A program made the translations under genes and the position numbers. Below, piece by piece: positions 1 through 13,926 of a DNA stretch of 64,000 nucleotides (positions within the stretch are counted from its first letter, which is position 1; the number at the start of each line of letters is the position of its first letter). The notes under the pieces are model-generated. The model did no database searches. It was not told where the DNA came from and saw only the letters and a program-made list of their open reading frames with translations. The stretch covers positions 14,446,001 through 14,510,000 of the forward strand of contig OZ316892.1 of the NCBI GenBank assembly GCA_973895155.1. Reading direction: 5' to 3'. This stretch comes from Marsupella aquatica. Its lineage: Eukaryota > Marchantiophyta.

Positions 1-250
1 AGCCGCCCCTTGGCGGATCTGGGCAGGTCGTTACGAGCGAAAAACTCAGACCGGGGGAAGTAATTTCGTCACAAAGATGAACAATTCACATATAATTATA
101 AGCAACCAAGGGCATTCCGAAGGGATCCCGAAACAAGAGAAGCACAGTAAGTGCAAGACACAGCCAACCACAAAGGAAATGAATGATAAATCACTAAATG
201 GGACGCAACCAACTACCCTGCTTTCGTCTGGAGCTTCAACCATCGCGCCT

Positions 251-279
251 CCAACTCCTCCTCCTCCTCCTCCTCCTCC
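251..279. repeat. CTC trinucleotide microsatellite
   Basis: A run of eight or so CTC/TCC triplets lies in a C/T-rich stretch, and a shorter CTG run follows near 317-330. Reading frames through here give poly-proline or poly-leucine and look like repeat artefacts, not a gene. Confidence 0.8.
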
Positions 280-1499
280 CTACACTCCGTCCTCGTCTTT
301 CCCTTCAGTCTTTGCGCTGCTGCTGCTGCTGACGCAGTCTAGACCAGTCCTCCCGACCTCGATCTTCGTCTGTCCTTCCTTGCTCCGTGAATGGCTCAAT
401 TGTTTACTTGCTGGCCGACGATACATTCGCAAGTCGGAGCAGAGCAGAGTACTGCACACTGCAGGAGCGCTCGTTCGCGCGATTTGCTGAGTGAGCGCCC
501 CGCCCCGCGCCAACGATTGCGAGCAGGCAGGCCGCAGGCGGCATGCAAGACGAAATTTGAAATTCTCCTCTTCCTCTCCCCCGCCCCGCCCCGAACGTAA
601 CTCCAGGCTCCACCGTCATCTCCTACAGTCATCTCCTACAGTCATCTCCCACAGTAGCTTCCGTACTCCCACACACAGTACAGTACGTAACTCCAGGCTC
701 CACCGTCTTCCACCGTCGTCTCCTACAGTACCCAGCAGTACCAAACGCGCTGCCAAACACATGTGTGATCATGTTTGGAGGCACTGTCTTATCTACAATT
801 ATTCTTGGGAGGAGCTGGGGCTCACCATTCCAAAAAAAAATGTGTTTGATCAAATGATTTTTAATTTTTGTTGTCATTTATTAGTTTATCAACATTTATT
901 AGTTTATCAAATAAATGAATTTTATTTATTTTGTCATCATGGACCCATGGGAAGCTCTTTTCAAAATCCCTGGAAGCATGTGCGGTCATATTAGCACTAT
1001 TATCACAAACAAGAAAAATTAATTATGCACAAATAACCAAACATGACTATTTGTAGAGAAGACAAAGAAATACAGTTTAACCTCGTAAGTTAAAAAACAA
1101 TGATAAGACTAAGACATTCACTTCAAATAAACAAAGAAATGGGTAAACAGAGGTTTGAATGTTTCTATTTGATTGTCAAACATTTGAAATAACCACGAAA
1201 GAATGAAACTAGTATTTAAGGTTACATGCAGGAAAAGTTATAGACTACTAAATTCACGATCCATAACTTTTTTCTATAAAGATTGGTCATATGCCATGAC
1301 CATGAGTCATTGTAGAAGCTACTGGAAAAGAAACAATTTTACATAAACCAGTGAAAATCTATGGCCATTTGTTTATGATCAAAAGCCATTATGGGCAACT
1401 ATGAAGCTTTGAGACAAGCTTATAGATTTTGCCAGTCCAGTTTTAATAATTGCAATGGGGTCTGGGCTTTCTCGAGTGAAGACTCTAGACTATGATTAC

Positions 1500-1631
1500 A
1501 AGATTTTATGTATGTCAAACTGAAGATCATACCACCAAAATTTAAGATTTTATGTATGTCAAACCCAAGATCATACCACCAATATTTAAGATTTTATGTA
1601 TGTCAAACTGAAGATCATACCACCAAAATTT
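1500..1631. repeat. Tandem repeat, 3 copies of 44 bp
   Basis: Three head-to-tail 44 bp units start at 1500, 1544 and 1588. The first and third are identical; the middle one differs at a few bases. Each begins AAGATTTTATGTATGTCAAA and ends in CCACCAA(A/T)ATTT. The near identity indicates recent expansion. No coding role is evident. Confidence 0.95.
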
Positions 1632-1747
1632 ATGTGGATGGAAGAAATACGATGGTTTCTGGAAGCAGCAGTCTTGTAGAAGCATTTGCTGTGGGCATGG
1701 CAGGGCAGGGAGAGGGAATTGCTGCCGAAGGAATGAGGTTGGTGGAT

Positions 1748-2540
1748 TGATGGAGCTGGATCGTGTGTTGAAAGCTTTTAAGTCGAAGTTTGAGGCAACA
1801 TTGCCTGAGATGACCCTGCTGAGTTGCAGAGAGGAGGGGAGAGTACTTTTAGCCACACAGTAAGTTGTGCTACGAGGTTTCAAGCATTCCGGGACCCACA
1901 ACCAGCACATGCCTCTGCATTTCCCTCTTGCGTGAAGCGGGTCGTCCAAGAGAGAAGATCAAGGAGCCTGAATTCTCCAAGGAGGCTCTTGCTGCCTTGC
2001 CCTTGCTGCTGGTAGAGGCAGAGCAGCAGAGCCAAACCGCAGGGCATGACATGCGGGGAGAACCGACGAGGAGGTGGAGCAGGTCGGGGTCGCTGCCGGA
2101 TCTTTGGCGATGGAGAGGGAGGCCAGACTGGATGACAATTTGGCAACGGAGTACATGGAAGTCATACCTGCAGCTTTTGGTGTGTACCTAGGAGAACATC
2201 ATTGTCTCTCCAAACTTTGCCAATTATTATGAGGTTGCTGCTCAAAACTAGTACTAGGTGGATTTCATGAGCATTGTCCAGATTGATCTCTTAAAGGCAC
2301 TGAAAGCAATAGCATTACTGCAACCTTGTACTGTGGTTCTGGAATTCTTCTTTGATACACACTGCACCTTCTGCGCCAGAGAAACTGAAGAACGAGCCTC
2401 AACAATCGCATTCAGAACTGTTACGATCCTACATGATTCGTTCCTTTACTCAACGACTTCTTGTCTTCGTCTTCAGTCCTCTACAGCAGGTATTCTTCTT
2501 AACCCAGTTTGTGAGGTGCAGGGTTCTAAAATCACGACAA
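1748..2540 (+). pseudogene. Broken coding-like block, unidentified
   Basis: Several short stretches read like real protein but sit in different frames separated by stops. One reads MELDRVLKAFKSKFEATLPE from 1749. Another, around 1937-2030, contains REKIKEPEFSKEALAALPLL. A third, around 2268-2420, contains FMSIVQIDLLKALKAIALLQ. They could be exons of one gene with unusual introns or fragments of a decayed gene or element; I found no consistent GT-AG chain linking them. I do not recognise the family. Confidence 0.25.
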
Positions 2541-2731
2541 GATAAGTTTTTGCACTGTGCCATACAATCTTCACTTACACTTCCTTCTTGTGAGAAGAAC
2601 TCCAGGGTCAGCCACGTAAGCTATGGCAAGAGCACTGCCGCAATGGGTTGCTAAAGGCAACTGCCTGGTTGCCTTTGAGTGTTCGAGGTAGCACCAGCAC
2701 GAAAACATTGTAGTAACATCATAGCGCAACG

Positions 2732-5700
2732 ATGGAAAGCACTGCGATTGTAACCCAGGGACGACTGTGGAAGAGGCTTGCCACACCAAGAGCCTCTTGT
2801 ATGCCTTCCAAATGGTCTAATTGTGCCAATTGGGGTCAATTTCGATCTCTTGATCTTCAGCTGGGTCGTTGCACTCCAGCTCGAAGTGCTACGTCCGGAT
2901 TGAGTGCCCATCACGAGAAGCACAACGAAGGTGCAACTGCTGCTTCCTCTACTTATGAATTTTTCAGCTTTTCATTTCGGGATAGTTTGGGTTGACGGTC
3001 TTCCGAGTTTTTGGAATTCTATACTTTTGCCCGCAGCAACATACTTACATGAGATAAGTAGCTCACAGGTAGGTTCAAGCTTTGTAACATTTCATTTAAG
3101 TCAATGTTCGGTGTGGGTTGAATTTTTGATTCAGGCGTGTACTGAGTCGTTAGTTTTTTTTCAATTTGTTTGGCAGCTGAATGTGCAAAAGTATCTATCG
3201 ATGGAGGTTGGGAGTTAATGAGGTGTCAATTGCGTTCAAGGGCCTCAAGGTCCACATCTCCAGAGATTTCATTAAGGGAAGGGCACTGGGTGAAGCTCAT
3301 TTGTGGAGCTAGCTTTGAGGTCAGTGATAAGAAATGGCACAACACAATTAAAGATTGGTAATCCAACTCCCTAGTTTGCTTAGGTCACCTCCCTGCGCAA
3401 GAGGGAGTGACAGAAGACCGACAAACACTGCTTTTGTTTTTTTCTTAGATCGCTGAGTGGCCATCGAAGGCAATTATTTTCCTTCCCGTTTGTTCACTTA
3501 AGTGTTGGTTGTTTGGCAGCGAAGATTTCTCAGTCATTAGTTATTCCATCTCTATGTATCATGTGGGACGTACTTCAAGTGGGACTAGTGGCAGAGTAAA
3601 GAAATATTTGACTCCATGTGGCAGGATCTTGCAGAAGTTCGGAATTTGTCTCTGGTATATACATTAGCTGGCGGTAAGTCACCCTATAGCAGGGCCTGCA
3701 AAATCCATCTTTGTGATTGCTATGCATCAAATTGTGACTGTCCGAAATGACGTGGTGGCAGTGAATTCTGCCTCTGTCCCATGACTTCTCCATCTGTCTA
3801 GCCAAATCGAATTTGAATTTTCGCCATGAAGTGCAGCTACTGGTGACTGGTCGTCTTCTGTGAATTCGTAGACCAACTAATCTAATTTCTTATAAATAGT
3901 GGTATGTGGGTGTCCGGCAGTTGATTGCATTGACTGTGCTGCGGATGCGGCTGTTGTTGCTGCTGTTGTTGAGGGAGTGAATGCGGCGAAGGACTTACTA
4001 AAAGATGTAGAAACTCGCCGGCCCTGGATCATGATCAGTGTCAACGATGACGTGGACCCACATTTTCGAAAAGCAGGTGTAAACCAGTTATAATGGCTGA
4101 TCTTCGTAATATTACCAGCTATTGTACCTGGCGACTATTGCATGAAGCTACCAACTTGGGCAGGTGCTATAGACTAGCATCGTTTCTATTTCCATGAGTA
4201 GTAACGGAAGTTCATGTCGGATATTTTGTTGCAAACGTAAGTTGAGTTTGATGGTGTTTCTTTTGATATGTGGATTTCTACAGAATTCAACTCGGCGTTC
4301 TGTCCTTCTGACTGTCCACGGCCTTGTGAAAGTGTGTGCCCTGCTCTAGCCATCAAGTTCCAAAACCAAAGTGGTGATCCGGAAATGCTTCCAATTCCAT
4401 TGGTATGTTTCCTGAACTTTCCGGAATTGAGACCAACAAATCAGCAAATACGAAGAATAGCTTCGAATTTCAGTTTGCTTTCTTTTTAGGTGATCTTACA
4501 CTTTGAATCACAAGTGTCAGGTATGGTCTATATCGACTTGTCGCACACGTCGATTGAAACCTGAACGCGACGCCTGCACAATGTGTACCCTTATCCATGC
4601 TTATGATTTTCTTTTGACTGGATAAACAGAGAGCGAAATATGATATGCGTTTCTACCGGATGGATTTTGAATGACAGGAAGGCGGAGTTATCACGGAGCG
4701 GTGTTACGGTTGTGGCCGATGTCTTTCCGTCTGTCCTATGGGCCTCATCAGTACGTGGCTTCTTAGCGGTATTTTCAGTTCGTGATGGCAAATTTGTGGA
4801 TTGAAGAGAATAAAGCAATTAACCTTTTTATTCTGCTTTCAAACTGTTCCTTCACAGTTTCAAATGCTCCGAGAGAACTCAGTCGAATCAATGCCATTAT
4901 GTGGATTTGTAGGTGCTCGGACCTATGTGAGACCAATTGAGGCGGTAGCTAACTTGATTCTGAGAACGGAGGTGGATGCAATCGAGATTCATACTGGTGT
5001 TGGGTACGTACATTTCTTGCCCAAATCCCTTGCTGTCATGTGGAAGGTCAGTCATCCAAGTGAAGACAAAGTTTATATGTATATTACCGTGCAGAAGTAT
5101 GTGGACTTGTTTTCCCATGAAAGAGGGTTAGGATGCCTCGCTGAAACTCATTCTGACCGTCTCCCACGTAGGGGATGTCAGCGCATTACGTGGAGGAATG
5201 CTGTGCAAGGTCTGAAACATTGCTTTATTCTATCATCTTTTGTTTTAACTATTTTTTTGAAATTCTCATCCAGAACTGATATATTGTGTCCTGACTAGTG
5301 TTCTACAGGCACTTGGAAGCTTTTAAGAGCCTTGTGTCTAAGCTGGGAATTACTTTGTCATCGTTAAAACTAGTGGCTGTAAGTTGCACAGCTTGTTCCA
5401 GATTATGCACCCGTTGTGAATATTTCTCAAGGTTTCTTTCAAGGGTATTTCTTTTCAAATAAGTTTTGCAGTGACGAGGATTGAGGGTTTGAAATTCAGT
5501 TTCGTAGTTAAACGTGTCAATTTTAAAAATTTATGAATCCAAACTTCTGTCAGGTGCATATGCATGACTTCAAATGAGCTTGCCATATTCGGGGTGAAAC
5601 AGATTATTAGATTGTATCACTGTTCTTTAGACGGATAGTTACAAGTAGACAGGATTGTTGCAGGTGAGTGTTCCTGATCTTGGCGAGGCTATGATTCCAA

Positions 5701-7287
5701 CAATGTCCGCCATGTATGCCTGCATGCGACCTTTCTTGAAAGACCTCAATCTTTGGCAGGTACTATGATGAGGATGTTTCATTGGAACTTCGCACTTCAA
5801 TTCTCTTACTAGTTATAGGATTCCAAAGAGTACAATGGGTAGAAAGTTGCAGCTGTACTTTCTGCTATGTGAAGTCCAATCACCATCTACGAGTAGCTCA
5901 CTTGCTTAATTAGGTCGTCTGTTAGGGTCAAAATGTTGGTCAAACTTTGCCTCCAATCTGCTGAAGAAATCAGCTTCTGAATGTAGCATATGTAAAGCCT
6001 TAAGAAGCTGATGGTGTGGCAATTCGGAAACGCTGTTGGTTGGGTGATCTACGTATTTGCTTAACAGCAGGTAGACTGGTAGATATAATTGAGCTAGACA
6101 GAAATTTGCAGTCAGGTTCTGATGATTGTGTAGTTTACAGTTAGATGGGCGCCCTATGAGTGGAGATATTGGTGCTGGTGCAACAAGGGAAACTGTAGCT
6201 CTAGCTTCACGTGTGGTTGTATCAGCTGACCGACCTAAAGGTGAACTCTACTTCTATCTTTATAGATCTTTCCTGCATTAATCTTGAACTTTCATTTCAA
6301 GATGTTGTGTCCTCATCTTCTAATCAGGCTTATGCGCAACCAAGTTTGTTCTTCGAAGCAAACCCTCTTCTTAATGGTTATCTTGGCAGTGTTAAACCAA
6401 ACTGCTTTCAAATGGTAAGCCTCAGGAACGTGAATTCATAACTCTGGTCTTTCATCTTCTAGCTCTTAAATCTTGTTCGGACACTTACTATAGTAATGGT
6501 CTCTATAGTTACGTGTGCTTCGGATTACTTGCTGACAATTTCATACGTGTGATCCATGGAATGATAGGCTACCTGCAGCTTGCAGGAGGCACTAATGCAC
6601 ATACTGTCACATCTATGAAAGAGAAGGCTTTATGTGGTATATCCAGGTCCTTGAGAACTGGTGGGTATTCTTTTTTCATATGCATGCAGCATTACATACT
6701 TCGCTGATTATGGTAGGTCGAGCCCATTTGAACAAATAATGACACTGTCTACTGACTGCAATGGACAATAGACGTACTCGCTGGACCAAAACATATGGAA
6801 TGTCCTTCAACTGGGGAGGCCCTTGTTTCAGGTGTGGCTTTCGGAGGTTCTGCTCGGAAGGTAAATACTGAACCAACTTACCTTTGGTCTGTAGCAATCT
6901 TCGGAGATGATGACATTTTCAGACAACAAATGAAATCTAGGCTTGATACATATTGCTACTCCACCGGGGTACCAGAAAGATGAAGGCATTGGTGGAGTTT
7001 GCTATGAATCTTTCTTTGAAAGCAAACATCTAATGACAGGGAGCCGACTTTCAATGGGAAACGGGTTTACCTGTGCTTCGTTCTGCAACTCAACATTGCC
7101 ACTTTCCTGTGGAATACTTGTGCAGGTTGTGAGTAGGTTTTTTCAAAAGATGCACGACAATCACAAAGAAGATGATTCCAATATTGATCATGTAAGGTTA
7201 CTATTGGAGCACTATCCATCTTTAATGATTGGTGCACTTCAAGAAGCAATTGCATTGGTTGACACCGTGAAGGAAAAGAAAGTTTAG
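2732..7287 (+). CDS. ldpA: LdpA-like dual [4Fe-4S] protein, predicted plastid
   Basis: Thirteen-exon model: 2732-2930, 3177-3319, 3625-3673, 3921-4076, 4284-4402, 4678-4750, 4913-5003, 5309-5378, 5664-5759, 6141-6240, 6568-6660, 6772-6860, 7126-7287. All introns are GT-AG, phases match throughout, and the sum is 1440 nt (479 aa). Residues 1 to about 75 are rich in Ser, Arg and Ala and poor in acids, like a chloroplast transit peptide; this first exon is the least certain. Then come LREGHWVKLICGASFE, a LAGVDCIDCAADAAVVAAV segment, a first Cys cluster FCPSDCPRPCESVCP (residues 188-202), a second cluster RCYGCGRCLSVCP (230-242) and the DAIEIHTGVG segment. This order matches cyanobacterial LdpA, an iron-sulfur protein that tunes circadian period to light or redox state. 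The plant role is not established. The gene was probably acquired from the plastid ancestor (inference). The stop codon lies inside a 57 bp tandem duplication. Confidence 0.88.
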
Positions 7288-7391
7288 ATTCTAATGTTTA
7301 ACATAGGGGAATGTCAAGTAAACTAGAATGTGAGGAAAGTTTAGATTCCAATATTTAACATAGGGGAATGTCAAGTAAACTAGAATGTGAA
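7278..7391. repeat. 57 bp tandem duplication across the LdpA-like stop codon
   Basis: Two copies of a 57 bp unit start at 7278 and 7335 and differ at only a few bases. The first copy holds the last codons and TAG stop of the upstream gene; the second lies wholly in the 3' UTR. Confidence 0.9.
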
Positions 7392-8753
7392 GACGTGCGA
7401 GCTTAAACACAACCAAGATGTTTCACGGCCCATAACCTGTGGTCGATCATAATGGAGACAACAAAGAAAAATCAAAACTTCACACATCAATGAATTGAGA
7501 AGAAATTGTGTATAGATTGGCATCAGTCTGTCTCCTTTACTTGATGTAATGTTCTCTTTGAAGAGAGACATCAAGAAACCACAGACTAATGACCTTGAAA
7601 GATTTTACTTAAATCCTCTCATTACCTCTTATTCCTGAGGTACCCAAGTTTATAGACGTTGATCCATACCAATTTTGAGATCCTCTCTTTTATGAATCAT
7701 TATCACGTTTGAAACTCCCTGGAGGCGCAGTGGTTTTTGCATAAACCCCACCAAAAGGAGTTTTGACAGACTGAATCCAAAATTTGTCCTATAGTTTGCA
7801 ATTACCCTCAAACTGTTGGCTGCGCTCCTCTTTGGTCATCGCGTAAAAAAGTCATGTTCTTGTCAGTTCACTACAAAACCCTGCCGTCAATTTTCGTTGC
7901 TAAACTAAGTGGCACTGACTACTGGCCTACTTCCTTTACTGGTCTCGATTTCATTCCCTCTCAACTTTTTCTGAACAATTCATTTTCTGAAACTACACCT
8001 CAATTCTGTCCAGCGGTTTGCTGTTGTATCTGATAACATATTTGGCAGTCTGCAAGGAATGCCCTGTTGAGATATTCCACCAGGCACTATCAACGAAACT
8101 CTTGCTCTGGACAAACGAATTCTAGATGTTTTGTTCTCAAAGCCTCAATTGCTTGGCCCCAGAAGTATAACACCAGACAATTCGCATGCAAGGCTTATTG
8201 TTCTGGGTAGTCTTTATTTCAATGGGAAGAAGTCCGTTGACACACCTCCCTATCCTGGTGGGTGACATGCATAGAAGACGTATCTAACCTTTGTGCAACT
8301 ACAAACATAAATGACGACCTGCTTATCCAATATGCTCCCAGGAACGGCATGATGTGCTGCATTACCACACCCAAGAGTTCTCAATGCTCCACCTTTGCAA
8401 CCTCATGCCCTGTGACGCTGTCGTCCATACTGAACACATGTGCCTTGACAATAACTGCATTGACTAAGTACTTCCAACCAAAAGATAGATCGCACTTTGA
8501 TTTTGTAAAGGAAAGTTCTAATCGTCTCCTCAATCAAACCCCAAATTGGTCCTAATATGCTCCTTGAGTGCGGGCAGAAAGATCGCTATCCGTGACACAC
8601 TACATATCCTTGCCAGTAAGCCAGAATTGCAAACATGTCCTTCATCGAAATTGATGCAAAGCTCTTGCCAAATTCCATTCACATACCCGCACTCGTATTG
8701 GTGCGTTGTGTTGAACTCCCTACAGGAAGTTTTTGACCTTGTTTGGTTAAGAG
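7392..8753. other. Intergenic, no supported gene
   Basis: This lies between two convergent genes (LdpA-like + and KELP-like -), so it holds both 3' ends. Short open frames at 8262-8555 (+) and 8530-8757 (-) have no recognisable motif, no splice support and ordinary composition. I see no repeat or RNA gene. Confidence 0.5.
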
Positions 8754-9857
8754 TCATCCCTTGAACCCTTGAATCCCTGCTTCAATATCAGGTATACCTT
8801 CCTTGAAAGCCTGCCACTGCTCTACAGTCAGGCTAATACCTGCAGAACAAACACACTTAGATACTCTTTGAGATTGAACTCGACTCACATAGGAATTCAG
8901 TTTTCCTATGAAGATTTCCTTGACAAGCTACACAGATAAAATAGTATAATTATCCAAATATTGAGGCTCGCTTGAAGGATCAACGTCTAAAGGTCCTCTC
9001 CAGAGGGAGGGAACGAAATTTACCTTTTTTAGTTGGCCGTAGCTGTCCGTCCTTCTCGTAGTACTCTCGTATAGATACTAGTGTCTTGCCACTGAACTGT
9101 TGAATAACAACAAACCGGTTCTTCGATAGCTGTCGACATGTGCAAGAGTTCCGTTAAGAAGGCAAATAATAAAAATTAAACTCGTTAAGCCCTGGAATGT
9201 GTCTGCGGATCCCTCATATTTGTGAAGCTTTTCAAGTAATAGCACTCATGAGAGGATCAAAGATTGGGCGAAGATTGAAAATCCAATTACCTCGCATACA
9301 GGATGGTCGCCAGTGGGAAAATTCTTGCTCTCGAAGCGCCTCTGCACTGTGTGCTTTTTTCCGTTAACTCTCTCCAAATCTTCATCGTCCGTGTCATCTG
9401 CCCTCCTTTTCTTTGTTGTCCTACTGGTATCCTTTCTCTTATCCTCCTCTTCCGATTCTACAGAAGCGTCCGGTTGTTCAGATTCTTCAGGGTTTCCACT
9501 GGATCTGGTATCATTTGCATGGGTTTCGGCCTCTTCGTCTTCTTCATCGTCCAAAATTAAATTCCGCCTGCGTCCAGGGTTTTGGGGAGGTTGCTTAGCC
9601 GGAGGTTGCTTAGCCGGAGGTTCGCGTTCCTTGGTATGGGGGGCCCTCTTGTGGTGCGAATCATCTTCCTGGGAGGTCGAGAAGTAGTTCTCAACAGTTC
9701 GCTTCACTATTTTCCTGTTGGCCGGATTAGTGAGATCGAAACCCGTCTCATCCGCTGCTAGCTTGCGAACCTTGCTCTCAGTTAGTTTGTTCGGGTCGCC
9801 ATGTTTCAGGATCCGAAGCACACACTCCTCCAGCTCCCTGTTGCTCTCGCTGTCCAT
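8754..9857 (-). CDS. KELP: KELP-type PC4 transcriptional coactivator
   Basis: Three-exon minus-strand model: 9857-9291, 9129-9024, 8839-8754, with GT-AG introns, matching phases and 252 aa. Residues about 5-57 form a DEK-C-like domain (LEECVLRILKHGDPNKLTES, then RKLAADETGFDL). Residues about 58-172 are a very charged linker with EEE/DED and KKRR runs. Residues about 176-245 are a complete PC4 single-strand DNA-binding domain, with LSKNRFVVIQQFSGKTLVSI, REYYEKDGQLRPTKKG and LTVEQWQAFKEGIPDIEAGI across the exon 2/3 junction. DEK-C plus PC4 is the architecture of plant KELP, an RNA polymerase II coactivator acting in the nucleus. The linker is longer than in the compact Arabidopsis KELP (about 165 aa from memory). 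The start was chosen because MDSESNRELEE leads directly into the DEK-C helix. Confidence 0.92.
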
Positions 9858-13409
<3,552 letters not shown>

Positions 13410-13561
13410 CCATGGTTCAGATTATTTCAGGGCGGATTATTTCAGGACCCCACTCCCATGGTTCAAATTATTTTAGGGCCAATTATTTCAGGACCCTCCG
13501 ATGCAAGAATGGTTCAGATTATTTCAGGGCCTATTATTTCAGGACCCTCAAATGCAAGACG
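13410..13561. repeat. Short tandem array, about 3 x 46-51 bp
   Basis: Three imperfect units begin with GGTTCA(G/A)ATTATTT at 13414, 13460 and 13511. Each contains two ATTATTTCAGG half-units, so the array is a nested repeat. It lies about 365 bp upstream of the HAD phosphatase start codon. Confidence 0.85.
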
Positions 13562-13926
13562 GCCCAAAGGCCGCATTGTTTAGGACTCCCACATGGAAGT
13601 TGGCTCCGATACTCACGCTATAGGAGAATGAGACTGCTATAGAATGAGACTGCTATATCAGGCTAATTTATCGGAGCGGACCCATGCTCGATTTTTAGCA
13701 ACCATCCTCGACTAATCTTAGCTACAGACCCTTGCTCACTCACCCCTGCACCGCGCCTGGACAAACGAGGCCCATTTTTCCTTCGGCTTTGCCAAAACGA
13801 CTGTACCACGTAGTACGTGCCCTGAATTCAAAGAAAGAATGATATTCCGTAGAGAAGAGTGAGGTGGTCGAATAGATTATTTAGGCCACAGAGCTAAGAA
13901 GTCAGACCGTGAGTTTAGAGAGAAGC

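Noticed and set aside
396-994. Overlapping frames of 70-167 codons near the left edge
   Set aside because: They overlap in several frames through simple-sequence C/T-rich DNA, with no motif or splice support.
4801-5298. A 165-codon frame spanning LdpA exon 7
   Set aside because: It reads through intron sequence on both sides of the real exon (4913-5003) in a different phase relation to the family; the spliced model fits LdpA.
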